Source: Scatosoma sp045127595
GTDB taxonomy: Bacteria > Bacillota > Clostridia > Christensenellales > Borkfalkiaceae
Direction: 5' to 3'
NCBI GenBank assembly: GCA_045127595.1
Contig: JBGVQS010000024.1
Coordinates: forward strand, 1-64,000
Length of the DNA stretch: 64,000 nt
Under the pieces are notes generated by a model. The model did no database searches. It was not told the origin of the DNA and saw nothing but the letters and a program-made list of their open reading frames with translations. Below are positions 25,548 through 34,950 of the stretch, piece after piece (position 1 is the stretch's first letter; each line of letters starts with the position of its first letter). The position numbers and the translations under genes were made by a program.

Positions 25548-26393
25548 TTATTTATTATAGATAAACAGTACGCCGAGCGTATTTCTACCGCAATGGCTAG
25601 TAATAATCGACCCTGCTACCGTTTCCAACACTTCGTCAAACCCAAACGTTTCCTTAACGCGCGCTTTGGCAAGCTCCACAAGCTCTTTATCCGCGCTGGA
25701 ATGGGTAATGAAACAGCGGGTTTTATCATAATCGGGATATTGCATTTGCAAATCGTCGATATACTGCTTGATACATACGCTCATTTTACCGCGGTATTTC
25801 TTCCCCGGTACAAGCTGCCCCTTTTCCATATAAATCAAAGGGTGAATTTTCAAAAGGTTCGCCCCGTACATCGTCATACGGGAAACTCTGCCCCCTTTGA
25901 ATAAGTATTCTAAGCTATCGGGCACAAAGGAAGTATTCACGTGTTCGCGCGTGGCGTTGATGATTTCTTCGATTTCGTCCAAGGATTTCCCTTGATCGCG
26001 AAGATCCGCCGCCTTTAATACCAAAAGCCCTTGCCCCGACGAGAGCGCCATACTGTCGATCACGCGTACTCTGCCGCCGAATTCTTCCGCTGCCTGTCTT
26101 GCAACCGTATGCGAAACGGAACTTTTCGCGGAAATGCTGAAATGCAAAATTTCGTCCACTGTTTTTAACTCTTCTTCAAAAAATTCCTGATAATCGGTAA
26201 TGCTGGGCGCGCTCGTTTTCGGAAGCTGTTTCTTTTCCGCGACAAAATCGAAAATTGCCTGCGGCTGAATGTCCACTCCGTCCAAATACGTTTCGGTATC
26301 AAGCGTTACCTTTAAAGGCATAATACCGATATCCCGCTGTTTTACCAGCTCTCCTAAATCGCAAGTGCTGTCCGACGTAATTTTTATACTCAT
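25548..26393 (-). CDS. DegV family fatty-acid-binding protein
   Basis: About 281 residues. The N-terminal IKITSDSTCDL and the middle GGRVRVIDSMALSSGQGLLVLKAA, FVPDSLEYLFKGGRVSR and the C-terminal ITSHCGRNTLGVLFIY match DegV/FakB proteins. These bind a fatty acid; FakB forms present it to the kinase FakA, but no fakA is visible here. The ATG at 26393 (MSIKIT) has GGAG with a 7 nt spacer, better than the upstream alternative in the lepB end. Confidence 0.92.
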   Translation of the reverse strand: MSIKITSDSTCDLGELVKQRDIGIMPLKVTLDTETYLDGVDIQPQAIFDFVAEKKQLPKTSAPSITDYQEFFEEELKTVDEILHFSISAKSSVSHTVARQAAEEFGGRVRVIDSMALSSGQGLLVLKAADLRDQGKSLDEIEEIINATREHVNTSFVPDSLEYLFKGGRVSRMTMYGANLLKIHPLIYMEKGQLVPGKKYRGKMSVCIKQYIDDLQMQYPDYDKTRCFITHSSADKELVELAKARVKETFGFDEVLETVAGSIITSHCGRNTLGVLFIYNK

Positions 26394-26413
26394 ATTTTTT
26401 CTCCTTGTATATA

Positions 26414-27058
26414 TCAAAAGAAAATTTTATTGATCCATTTTTTATGCTCGATCGCCCATTCGGGTACAACCCCGACCACGTCCGTCGCTTTGTATAAGCA
26501 ATCCAAATAAGAACCCTGCGCTTCGTTATAGCGGCTGTCTACGCTGTTTTTTCTATTATCGCCAAGGAAAAAGATTTCCCCCTCGCCCACGACGTATTCC
26601 CCAAAATCATAGGAAAGCTTGTCCTCTTCCGTCCTATAAAATGCGTACGGCTCGTACAACGGCTCTGCATCGTATTCCGTTTGTCCTTTACGGCAAAGAT
26701 ATACGTTTCCGTCGATACATTTGACCTTTTCCCCTTCCGTGGCAATCAACCGCTTGATGATGTGCGTCGTATTGTCCTTTCTTCCGTATTTTTCCACGGA
26801 TACCACGATTACGTCGCCCCGTTCCAAATCGTTTGGTTCAACGTATTTCATCAGTAGTTTATCGCCGTTTTTTAACGTCATATTCATGGACGCCCCAACG
26901 ACGTCTACCCGTCCGAAATTCTCCGTCCAGTAAACGCGGAAAGAAAGAAACAGCAACACGAGAAACAGCAACACCGTGATGAAGCGGAAGTTCGATTTTC
27001 GCTCTTTAAAGCCGAACCGCTGTTCGTATAATTCTCCGTCTTTAATTTCTTTGTTCAT
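26414..27058 (-). CDS. lepB: Signal peptidase I
   Basis: About 214 residues. One N-terminal span (FRFITVLLFLVLLFLSF) is followed by the protease domain. The catalytic Ser57 is in VVGASMNMTL and Lys102 in HIIKRLIATEGEKV, with GDNRKNSVDSR as box E. The usual Pro after SM is Met here. It cleaves signal peptides of exported proteins at the outer membrane face. A TTG start 42 nt upstream is possible but poor; ATG 27058 (MNKEIKDGE) is preferred though its ribosome site is weak. Confidence 0.92.
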   Translation of the reverse strand: MNKEIKDGELYEQRFGFKERKSNFRFITVLLFLVLLFLSFRVYWTENFGRVDVVGASMNMTLKNGDKLLMKYVEPNDLERGDVIVVSVEKYGRKDNTTHIIKRLIATEGEKVKCIDGNVYLCRKGQTEYDAEPLYEPYAFYRTEEDKLSYDFGEYVVGEGEIFFLGDNRKNSVDSRYNEAQGSYLDCLYKATDVVGVVPEWAIEHKKWINKIFF

Positions 27059-27129
27059 ATTTTTTATAATCCACTCTGTTTTTATCCGATTATGCGACAA
27101 AAATCGCCGCGCGGTAACGTTTTATACGC

Positions 27130-28827
27130 TTACAGCCATAAAATATTCGTAACCGCAAATTCGTTTTCTTCGTCAAAGCTATCGAAAAGCAACGCGCTTC
27201 CGTCGTAAAAATTTTGCAAAGGTGCACCCATTTCTCCTTTGAAATCCGCCGCCTTTAAAATGATACGCTTCCATTTTCCGCCACCCTTGACGGGCACTTT
27301 GCAGGTGTATTTTTCTTCTTGCGCGTGAACGTTTGCTACGACTACGGAAACGTCTAATTCGTCTGAATTTTTACAATATACGTCAAATTCAAGCAAAGCG
27401 TTTTCCGACGGGATATATTTCGGCGAGCTGATTTTATACGTCTTGATTCCGCCGAGCGAATACGCTCCGTAAATACCGCCGTAGCCCACCGCTTTTTTCG
27501 GCAACGCTTCCCGTTCCAAGAAAATTTCCCCGACCGAGTAATCTTCGTGGGTAGCAACGCTGAAAATATCCATTTCTTGCCCAGAGAATATCCTACGGCT
27601 TTTCACGGCGTTTCCATTGACGTTTGCAAAACGCTTGGAAGTGATTTTTGACATAACGCGGAAACCGTTGATATATTTCGCATACGCGTATACAAACGCC
27701 GCGCTTGCGCCTGCAAACGGTTTGATATTGCAGGTAAATTTTCCGTTTTTCACCTGTCTGCCGTCCAACCGACAAACGCGGTTCCAGTCGCGGAACGCCG
27801 TTTTCGTGTTTACGTCCGCTTCCGCATAAAATACCCCCGCTTCTTCCAAAAGCCCCTCTTTGTCGCATTCTACGTCCACGAGCAGCTCTCCGTTGTCTTC
27901 ACGCAAAGAGATATTAAGCGTATCGGGAATGTAAATTTCCCTGCCCTTTAAGTTCTTTTCCAAGAACAAATCCATATCGATCAAGCCGTTCGGACCGATA
28001 CACGCGCCGCTGTTCGCGGAATAGACGAGTGCGTTTCCGTCGCGGTTGCCGATTCTTGAATAGGTATCGTAGGCACGGTCGCAATCGAAACGGGAATCCC
28101 TTAACGCGCAAAGCATCAAGACGGGGCATTTGATATAGGGTGCATACGATTGCGCTTCTACCGCCGCGATATAACGGTGTCGATCGTTGCTTAAATTATG
28201 TGCGATATCGTCGCCAAATTTCGCGATATTCAAGAAAGAACACCAGCCTGCGGCATTGATGGGAATACCGCATTTCACCTCGGGAGAGAGCATTGCTTGC
28301 CATGCGATTTCACCGCCCATGCGAATCCCGACGATTCCGATCCCATCCACGTCTTGACGGGTTTTTAAATATTCAAGCGAAAAGAGCGCAACGTACGTCC
28401 ATTCGAACCAAGTCGTCGTTTCGGGAGAAAGCCCTTCCATGGAATCCAGCCCTTTTGCCTGTTCAAAATTCCCGTATTCTAACGAGCGGGGATAAATGGT
28501 ACGCATTACCCCTTCCGCGTCCGTCCGCATCTTTCCTGAATAATCGGGCATCAATACGGCGTAACCCTTTTCCACGAAATACAGCAAAAGTTCTTCGTCT
28601 GGGCCTTTCCCCGCGTCGGGCAAAAGCAAGACGGTGGGATATTTTCCAAGCCGCGACGGACGGGCAAACCGCGCGTAAATACGCACGCTGCCGTCTTGTA
28701 CCGCGTGGCCTGAATAGGTAACGTGGCTCATTCTTACCCCGTTCTTTTCTTCAATCCCCCATTCGCTCGCCCCAAGCGGCGTTTTGGTATTAAATTTTTT
28801 TCGTAAGGATATTGCGCTTAAAATCAT
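27130..28827 (-). CDS. Alpha/beta-hydrolase-like protein lacking the nucleophile Ser
   Basis: 565 residues. Residues 60-300 follow the alpha/beta hydrolase order (YPTVLLLPDAGKG, LLYFVEKGYAVLMPDYSG, then IGIVGIRMGGEIAW, CPVLMLCALRDSRFD). The nucleophile elbow normally reads GxSxG and is GIRMG here, so catalysis by serine is unlikely. A C-terminal part of about 250 residues contains beta-rich segments ending KGGGKWKRIILKAADFKG, like a carbohydrate-binding or jelly-roll domain. No signal peptide is apparent. It may be a pseudoenzyme, a binding protein, or use another residue. It is not clearly in an operon with lepB (about 70 nt apart). Confidence 0.7.
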   Translation of the reverse strand: MILSAISLRKKFNTKTPLGASEWGIEEKNGVRMSHVTYSGHAVQDGSVRIYARFARPSRLGKYPTVLLLPDAGKGPDEELLLYFVEKGYAVLMPDYSGKMRTDAEGVMRTIYPRSLEYGNFEQAKGLDSMEGLSPETTTWFEWTYVALFSLEYLKTRQDVDGIGIVGIRMGGEIAWQAMLSPEVKCGIPINAAGWCSFLNIAKFGDDIAHNLSNDRHRYIAAVEAQSYAPYIKCPVLMLCALRDSRFDCDRAYDTYSRIGNRDGNALVYSANSGACIGPNGLIDMDLFLEKNLKGREIYIPDTLNISLREDNGELLVDVECDKEGLLEEAGVFYAEADVNTKTAFRDWNRVCRLDGRQVKNGKFTCNIKPFAGASAAFVYAYAKYINGFRVMSKITSKRFANVNGNAVKSRRIFSGQEMDIFSVATHEDYSVGEIFLEREALPKKAVGYGGIYGAYSLGGIKTYKISSPKYIPSENALLEFDVYCKNSDELDVSVVVANVHAQEEKYTCKVPVKGGGKWKRIILKAADFKGEMGAPLQNFYDGSALLFDSFDEENEFAVTNILWL

Positions 28828-28870
28828 AATTTTCCTTTTATTTTGACCGTTTTAGTCTACCTGACAGCGA

Positions 28871-31459
28871 CTAAAAACAGACCGTTTTTAATTTTGAACC
28901 GCTCGTTTCCGTCGCGCCCGTTACCAAAATTTTATTATCGATACGGTGCTTTAATTCTTCCACGTGCGAAATCAATCCAACCGAGAAACTCTTGCTCAAT
29001 TTCCCAAGCACGTCCATAACCGTATCCACAAGCTTTTCATCTAACGTTCCAAACCCTTCGTCCAGGAAGAAAAACTCCGTCGGGCGTAAAGATTTTTGAC
29101 AAATAGCATTGCTTAAAGATAACGCAAGCGATAAGGATACCAAGAAGGTTTCTCCCCCCGAAAGGGTTTTTACCGCCCTGAAATTTCCACCGTCGAAATT
29201 GTCCCCGACCTTGAATTCTTCTTCATAGCGAAGAAAATACCGTCCCCCCGTCAAAGAGAGCAGCGTTCGGCTTGCGTCCGCGCAAACGTCCTGCAAATAT
29301 TCCGCTGTGATAAATTCCCAAAAACGGTTTCTTGAAAGGAGTTTTTTTAACTCCTCGCAAAGATTTTTTTTCTTTTCCTTTTCCGCGCGGATTTTTTCGA
29401 ACTCCATATACCGCGCGCGCAAATTTTCCAAGCGTTGTTTTTCCGCTTTATGCTTGGCAATCAAGCCGATAAGCAAGCTTCTTTCTTCGTGTTTGCTTTC
29501 CTTTTCCGCACGCGCCCTTTCAAAAGCGGTTTCGTCAAAGTTTTGGAACTTCGACGCGTCCGTTTTTTCCAGCATACCCTTTTGCGTTTCATAGCGTTTG
29601 AAAAATTCGTCGCAAGTCTCTTTTAACGCATTGCCGTTCCCGTACGCATCCACAAGCGAACGCGCTTGCTCCGTGGAAGAAAAATCGTTCCTTTTTAAGC
29701 TTTCTTTTAACAGCCCTTCCCGCTCCGCGCATTCTTCCTTGTACTTTAAGGAAAGCTTTTCATGCGTGTTCGCCTCGGCAAGAAGCTTGCTAATCCGCTC
29801 TCTCGTGGAATCAATCGACCTTTCCGCCGCCGACTTTTCCCCTTTAAGCGCCTGCAATTTTTCAGTGATTACGTCCGCACTGCCCAGCGTTTCAATGGAT
29901 TTTATTTTTTCCTTCGCCGTTTCGTATTCCTTGCCCAAACGCTCGCCACGCGCTTTGATTTCCGCTTTGTACTGCTCGTTCAAAAGATACGCAGTCTTTT
30001 TGTTTTCCAACTCGGAAATTTGTTTTTTAAGTTCCTTCTTCTCTTGCTCCGCCCTTTTAAACGCCGCGTTTAACGCCGTAACGTCAAAGGCTTCCCCTTG
30101 CGAAACAAGCGTGTATTTTTCCGCGAGCGTCTTGATAAATTCTTCCGTTTCAGGGAATTTTTCCGCGATGGAATGAAAATCCTTTCGCACCTGCCCGTAC
30201 GTTTCCCCAAGCAGTTCCCCTTTGCAATTCCGTTTGATATAATCGAGCAAGCTAACGTCGTCGCCAAGCGCAAAAAGCCGCTTTTCCGCAACGGCAATCA
30301 AGCCGTCGTAATCTTCTAACGGATAATTTTTCACCTTTTCCTTGTATTCCGTGCGGCAATCATTTAAACGCTTTTCCGCTTCCTTTACCGCCTGCACGTC
30401 CGCCGCCGCGTTGTTGACCTTTTCAAGGTCCATCGTCAGTTTCATTTGCCGTCCGTCAAAATCCTTTTCTTCAAATTGACGTTGTAAAATAGCCAAGCGG
30501 TTTTCCGCGTTTTGCAATTCCGTTTTAGCCTCCGCCCAAGCCTTGCCTTCTTTTATGCAAGCGTTTTCACTCTTTTGTAAATCGTCCGCTCTTTGCACAA
30601 CTTCGTTCGCCAAAGGCAAACGCTCTACTATGCTCCGCTTTTCCTGCATAGAAGATAAGCGTTCTTCTAAATTTTGCAAGCCTTGTTTCAGCTCGTCGTA
30701 AGACTTCTTTTCCCTTTGTAAATTTTCCGCTTCCGCGCACGCCTTTTCCGCTTGCAAAAACTCTTTTTCCGCTTCCGCAAGCCGCGATTGCGCCGCCGTT
30801 ATTTCTTCCGTGATTCCGTCGATATTTTCCTGCGTGCCGTCTTTGCACTCGCCCATTTTTCCGTCTAAAACTTCTAATTCCTGACAAGCGTTAAAATATT
30901 TTGCGTTCACGGCGTCCGTCAAGCGTTTGCCGTATTTATCCAAATCAAACAAACGGGAAACGAGCTGCACCCTTTCAGCGGGTTTCGCCTTGACCAAAGC
31001 TGCAAAATCCCCCTGCGGCAAGGCAATACACATCTTGAAATCGGCAAATTCCAAGCCGATAATTTCTTTCAGCTCCGTTCCTACGTCTCGCGCTCCTTCC
31101 GCAAGCGCGTATTCCTTTCCGTCGCGAAGCTCCCAAAGCCAAGCCTTTGACGTAGGCGTTTTGGCGCGTTTGAGTTCCCTGCGCACCCGATAGGCGTGCC
31201 GTTCGCCACGTAAAACGATTTCAAAATCGAACGACACGTACGCCAAATCGCAACGGCGGTTGATAAAATCCACCGATTCCGCCGCGCGGTCTATTTTTCC
31301 GTACAGTGCGAAATGGATACAGTCGAGTATCGTACTTTTTCCGCTACCCGTATCCCCGAAAATCCCAAACAAACCGCCTTTCAAAAGGGCGCGAAAATCA
31401 ATTTGCGTCCGTTCCGAAAAGCTATTGATACCGCTGAATTCCAGGTATATCGGTTTCAT
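28871..31459 (-). CDS. sbcC: Nuclease SbcCD subunit C
   Basis: 862 residues, SMC-like ATPase of the SbcCD hairpin nuclease. The N-terminal Walker A is GIFGDTGSGKST (Lys41). Long coiled coils follow from about 170 to 730, then signature LSGGETFLVSLSLALS and Walker B FFFLDEGFGTLDE. I find no CxxC zinc hook in the coiled-coil middle, and the protein is shorter than many SbcC (about 1000-1100), so the apex may differ. It sits 51 nt after sbcD on the same strand. An AAGGAG site precedes ATG. Confidence 0.95.
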   Translation of the reverse strand: MKPIYLEFSGINSFSERTQIDFRALLKGGLFGIFGDTGSGKSTILDCIHFALYGKIDRAAESVDFINRRCDLAYVSFDFEIVLRGERHAYRVRRELKRAKTPTSKAWLWELRDGKEYALAEGARDVGTELKEIIGLEFADFKMCIALPQGDFAALVKAKPAERVQLVSRLFDLDKYGKRLTDAVNAKYFNACQELEVLDGKMGECKDGTQENIDGITEEITAAQSRLAEAEKEFLQAEKACAEAENLQREKKSYDELKQGLQNLEERLSSMQEKRSIVERLPLANEVVQRADDLQKSENACIKEGKAWAEAKTELQNAENRLAILQRQFEEKDFDGRQMKLTMDLEKVNNAAADVQAVKEAEKRLNDCRTEYKEKVKNYPLEDYDGLIAVAEKRLFALGDDVSLLDYIKRNCKGELLGETYGQVRKDFHSIAEKFPETEEFIKTLAEKYTLVSQGEAFDVTALNAAFKRAEQEKKELKKQISELENKKTAYLLNEQYKAEIKARGERLGKEYETAKEKIKSIETLGSADVITEKLQALKGEKSAAERSIDSTRERISKLLAEANTHEKLSLKYKEECAEREGLLKESLKRNDFSSTEQARSLVDAYGNGNALKETCDEFFKRYETQKGMLEKTDASKFQNFDETAFERARAEKESKHEERSLLIGLIAKHKAEKQRLENLRARYMEFEKIRAEKEKKKNLCEELKKLLSRNRFWEFITAEYLQDVCADASRTLLSLTGGRYFLRYEEEFKVGDNFDGGNFRAVKTLSGGETFLVSLSLALSLSNAICQKSLRPTEFFFLDEGFGTLDEKLVDTVMDVLGKLSKSFSVGLISHVEELKHRIDNKILVTGATETSGSKLKTVCF

Positions 31460-31510
31460 GGGATTCTCCTTGTTTTATTTTTCCGTTTTCAACCGCCCGT
31501 CGGCGTGTTT

Positions 31511-32671
31511 TTATCGTTCTAAAAGCTCCGACATAGTTTCCAAAAACAGCGTTTTTAATTCCGCTTTCGGTTCTACGCCGTACTCCGTCTTATAAAAGGC
31601 GTCGAACAACGCTTCGTCGGAAAGCCCTTTGCGGGATTGCAATTCCAAGTGTTCTTCGCCGCGGACTTCCGTCAGCAAGGAAACGAGATTTTTATGTTGC
31701 GCCAACGCCGCCGAGTCCGCCGAAGTCAAAGGCGCAGTCAAAAGCAATTTCATTTCCACCAACCCATCGGGGTATTGCGCAAGTAGCTGCAACGCCGACG
31801 CAGGCGAGTCCGTTTCCAAGCGCAAAAGTTTTTTCCCTTTCGTCAAGGGCAGGTCGCGTAAATTTTCCACTCCCTTTGTCGTTAAATCAAAAATTTTTAC
31901 GCCCTTATCCGCACTCTCGTCAAAGGAATACTGCAAGGGCGAGCCGCTATAATAACAATGCCCTTTGCCCATATGCTGTTTTTTATGCAAGTGCCCGAGC
32001 GCAATATAATCGCTGTTTGGCAACGCGTCTACGGGGATTGCCCTTGCACCGCCTAAATCGATTTCCCGTTCGCTGTCCGACACCGAACCGCCCGCCACGA
32101 AAATATGCGCCATAAAAACAGACGGTAATTTTTCCGTGTTTCCGCTTTCCCCTTCCGCTATCCAAGCCCGCATTTGCTCCACGTAGGGAAGCTCCGATTT
32201 CGTTTGCTTAAAGCGCGCTTCGTTGGGATAGGGCAACAGGGATACGAACGTTTTCTCCCCTTTTCCGTTTTCAAAAATCACGTAGCCCGTACCCGAAGCC
32301 ACGGGATATACCGAGCGTTCGTTTTTTTTGCAGGGTACGCTCGCACGGGAATTGCCCACGATATAAATGCCCTGTTTTTGCGCAAGGGGCGAAACCGCCG
32401 CCAAACGCACGCCGTCGTCATGGTTGCCGCTGATGATTAGCACCGCGCGCGTTTCCCCTGCAAGCGCCTTGATTTTCGTATAAAATAAATCTTCCGCGTC
32501 CGCACTCGGTGTATAGGTATCAAAAATATCCCCCGCAATCAGCACAAGCTCCACGTTCTCCCTATCGCAAAGGGAGATGATTTCGTCCAGCACTTCGGCT
32601 TGTTCGTCCAGTCGTTCGCGGCCCATGAGCCGTTTTCCGATATGCCAATCGGACGTGTGTAAAATTCTCAT
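31511..32671 (-). CDS. sbcD: Nuclease SbcCD subunit D
   Basis: 386 residues, Mre11-type Mn-dependent phosphoesterase. Motifs are MRILHTSDWHIGKRL, LVLIAGDIFDTYTPS, ISGNHDD, MAHIFVAGG and IALGHLHKKQ. Together with SbcC it cuts DNA hairpins and protein-blocked ends. AAAGGAGGCGGCA precedes the ATG. It is the first gene of the sbcD-sbcC pair and is divergent from the DnaD-type gene, which has its own promoter in this gap. Confidence 0.96.
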   Translation of the reverse strand: MRILHTSDWHIGKRLMGRERLDEQAEVLDEIISLCDRENVELVLIAGDIFDTYTPSADAEDLFYTKIKALAGETRAVLIISGNHDDGVRLAAVSPLAQKQGIYIVGNSRASVPCKKNERSVYPVASGTGYVIFENGKGEKTFVSLLPYPNEARFKQTKSELPYVEQMRAWIAEGESGNTEKLPSVFMAHIFVAGGSVSDSEREIDLGGARAIPVDALPNSDYIALGHLHKKQHMGKGHCYYSGSPLQYSFDESADKGVKIFDLTTKGVENLRDLPLTKGKKLLRLETDSPASALQLLAQYPDGLVEMKLLLTAPLTSADSAALAQHKNLVSLLTEVRGEEHLELQSRKGLSDEALFDAFYKTEYGVEPKAELKTLFLETMSELLER

Positions 32672-32750
32672 TGCCGCCTCCTTTGGGGAATTTGTTCTTT
32701 TTTTCCTGCGACGTTTTTTTGAAAAAATTGTGAAAACAATTCAAAACGCC

Positions 32751-32779
32751 TTGCTTTTGGAATGGAAAAAGGGTATAAT
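32751..32779 (+). promoter_or_regulatory. Promoter of the DnaD-type gene
   Basis: TTGCTT (32751-32756) and TATAAT (32774-32779) with a 17 nt spacer, about 155 nt before the ATG at 32940. It gives a fairly long leader in which I see no clear fold. Confidence 0.65.
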
Positions 32780-32939
32780 AGACCTACGGTTTTCCGTAAG
32801 GAAATATACCAATACGATTTTATTATACACCATTTCTTCAAAGAAAGCAAGAAAAGCGGCGCGAATGACGGAAATTTTTTCCCAATTTCCACAAAACCTT
32901 TTTTGTTTACAAAAAAGATATGCGCTTTACGGAGTGATT

Positions 32940-34679
32940 ATGGCATTTTGTTCCTTTTCAAAAGACAACGACGGGAATTCCTATACCATTGTTGAAAACA
33001 AATTCATTACCAAGTACCTGCCCGAAACGGACGGGTTTGCCGTAAAGGTCTATCTTTACGGCTTGTATCTTTGCCGTAATCCCGAAACGGATTTTTCCGT
33101 GCGCTCCATGGCGGAAGTTTTGAAAACTACGGAAGAAAAAATTGCCGAAGCTTTTCAGCTTTGGGAAGATTACGACTTGGTGCAAATCTTGGCAAAAGAG
33201 CCGCTCACCGTGCAATATCTCCCCGTGCGTACCGCCGTTGGGAAACCCAAGCGGGTGCGCTATGAGCAATACGCCGATTTCAACAAGGAGCTGCAACGCA
33301 AAATGCAAACGGTGGGCAAGTTCATTTCTTCGGGCGAATACCGCAAGTATATGGACTTTTTGGAAGAAAACCCCATGCAGCCGCAAGCGCTTTTACTCAT
33401 TGCGGAATATTGTATCGGCAAGCAAGGCGAAGCCGTTTCCCCTTCCTACATTTTCAACAAAGCGAAAAAGCTGATCCGAAACGGCTATACCACCTATGAA
33501 CAGGTCGAACGGGAGCTTTCGAGCTACAACGAACACGAAGGAGATTTGCTTGCCGTTTTCAATGCACTCTCTATATATCAGCGTTCCCCTGACGACAGCG
33601 ATTATGCGCTGTATAAAAAATGGACGGAAAAGCTTGGATTTAACAAAGCCGCGGTGCTTACTGCGGCAAAAAAGCTCCACCGCGGAAATATGAATTCTCT
33701 TGATTTGACTTTGGACGAACTTGCGGAAAAGGAAAAACTGACCGCGGACGTTATCGAACGGTATCTTAGCGATAGAGAAACGCTTGCAAATCTTACTTTC
33801 CGTTTGGGCAGAAAGCTTGGCGTAAAAGTGCAAAATCCCGCGACGTATATCGACGAATACACGGAAAAATGGTACACTTATGGGTTTGAAGAAAGCTCCC
33901 TTTTGGATATCGCGCTCTTTTGTTTAAAAACGGAACGCGGCAGTTTTGAATCCATGGACGAAGTCGTGAAAAGCTTGTTTACTGAAGGGCTTGTCGGAAA
34001 GGAAAGCGTAAAAGAATTTTTGAAAGCAAAGAATGCTGAATTGCGCCTGTTTGCAAAGATTGTGGAGATTTGCGGTACGCTTCGCAAAAACGCGACCAAC
34101 CTTTCCTTGATCAAGACTTGGCGAGAATGGAAATTTAACGACGAAATGATTTTGGAAGCGGCGAAACGTAGCGCCACGAGTTCGAGTCCTCTCCCCTACA
34201 TGAACAAGATACTTTCCGACTGGAAGAGGGGGGGCGTGTACGAGTTGAACGCCATTCCTGAGCATGAAAAGAGCAGTGCAAGCACGAATTTCCAAAGCGC
34301 AAAAGGCGGCTATATAAACCCGACGGTAGAAGCGGCGAACGCGCGTACGGACCGAGAGAGATATTACGCACAATTACGGGAAAAGGCACAATCGGCAGCG
34401 GAAAAATACTTAAAGAAAGCGAACGCAAGCGCGCGGTTTAAAGAAATCACGGCGGCGCTTTCAAAGATGGAAATTTCCCTTGCGAAAGCGGAAGTATTCG
34501 AGCCGACGAAGCTCCCTGCATTAATGGAAGAAAAATCGGGATTATTGAACGAGCGAAAGACACTTTTAAACGGCATGGGCATAGACGAAAGTATGCTGAT
34601 ACCGCAATACAGTTGCAAGAAATGTTCGGACACGGGATTCTTGCCCAGCGGCGCTTCGTGCGACTGTTACAAGGCGTAA
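32940..34679 (+). CDS. DnaD-type primosome protein with helicase-loader zinc tail
   Basis: 579 residues. The N-terminal part (about 1-110) is a winged-helix-like DnaD/DnaB2 start (FAVKVYLYGLYLCRNPETDFSVRSMAEVLKTTEEKI). Two DnaD-like C-terminal domains follow, at about 210-290 and 310-430, the latter containing LIKTWREWKFNDEMILEAAKRS and the YxxxILxxW motif as YMNKILSDWK. The last 80 residues are coiled coil and end YSCKKCSDTGFLPSGASCDCYKA-like, which is the zinc region that normally begins DnaC-type loaders. The AAA+ part is missing and the gene simply stops. It probably helps load DnaB during replication start. ATG 32940 follows GGAGTGATT; the reading upstream is not coding. Confidence 0.85.
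   Translation: MAFCSFSKDNDGNSYTIVENKFITKYLPETDGFAVKVYLYGLYLCRNPETDFSVRSMAEVLKTTEEKIAEAFQLWEDYDLVQILAKEPLTVQYLPVRTAVGKPKRVRYEQYADFNKELQRKMQTVGKFISSGEYRKYMDFLEENPMQPQALLLIAEYCIGKQGEAVSPSYIFNKAKKLIRNGYTTYEQVERELSSYNEHEGDLLAVFNALSIYQRSPDDSDYALYKKWTEKLGFNKAAVLTAAKKLHRGNMNSLDLTLDELAEKEKLTADVIERYLSDRETLANLTFRLGRKLGVKVQNPATYIDEYTEKWYTYGFEESSLLDIALFCLKTERGSFESMDEVVKSLFTEGLVGKESVKEFLKAKNAELRLFAKIVEICGTLRKNATNLSLIKTWREWKFNDEMILEAAKRSATSSSPLPYMNKILSDWKRGGVYELNAIPEHEKSSASTNFQSAKGGYINPTVEAANARTDRERYYAQLREKAQSAAEKYLKKANASARFKEITAALSKMEISLAKAEVFEPTKLPALMEEKSGLLNERKTLLNGMGIDESMLIPQYSCKKCSDTGFLPSGASCDCYKA
34230..34249 (-). repeat. Dispersed motif in reverse orientation
   Basis: On the minus strand TTCAACTCGTACACGCCCCC, the only clear copy in the opposite orientation. 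It lies inside the DnaD-type gene. Confidence 0.4.
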
Positions 34680-34733
34680 AGAAATATTTTTTGAATATTT
34701 TCAAAGATTTTTTCGAAAGCGCATTGAAAACGC

Positions 34734-34762
34734 TTGCATTTTTTGAAAAAATACAGTAATAT
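34734..34762 (+). promoter_or_regulatory. Promoter of tRNA-Ser
   Basis: TTGCAT (34734-34739) and TAATAT (34757-34762) with a 17 nt spacer, about 31 nt before the tRNA. Confidence 0.65.
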
Positions 34763-34793
34763 AAATAGGCGCTTTTAAGTGAGCGCCCTATTT

Positions 34794-34884
34794 GCAGAGA
34801 TGTCTGAGTGGTTTAAGGAGCACGATTGGAAATCGTGTGTAGGTCTGAAGCTTACCGGAGGTTCGAATCCTCTTCTCTGCGCCA
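34794..34884 (+). tRNA. tRNA-Ser (anticodon GGA)
   Basis: Class II tRNA with acceptor GCAGAGA/TCTCTGC, discriminator G and encoded CCA. The anticodon stem is CACGA/TCGTG with loop TTGGAAA (GGA). It has a long variable arm and T-arm GGAGGTTCGAATCCTC. Its 3' tail is copied several times in the following 480 nt. Confidence 0.95.
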
Positions 34885-34891
34885 AAAAAAG

Positions 34892-34909
34892 CACACCCTT
34901 GTGGGTGTG
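34892..34909 (+). terminator. Terminator after tRNA-Ser
   Basis: CACACCC/GGGTGTG around TTGT followed by eight T. The wider context is palindromic: the tRNA tail TCTTCTCTGCGCC before it is answered by GCACAGAGAAGAG after it (34918-34930). Confidence 0.85.
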
Positions 34910-34950
34910 TTTTTTTTGCACAGAGAAGAGCTTGTAAAAGCTGCGAATTA

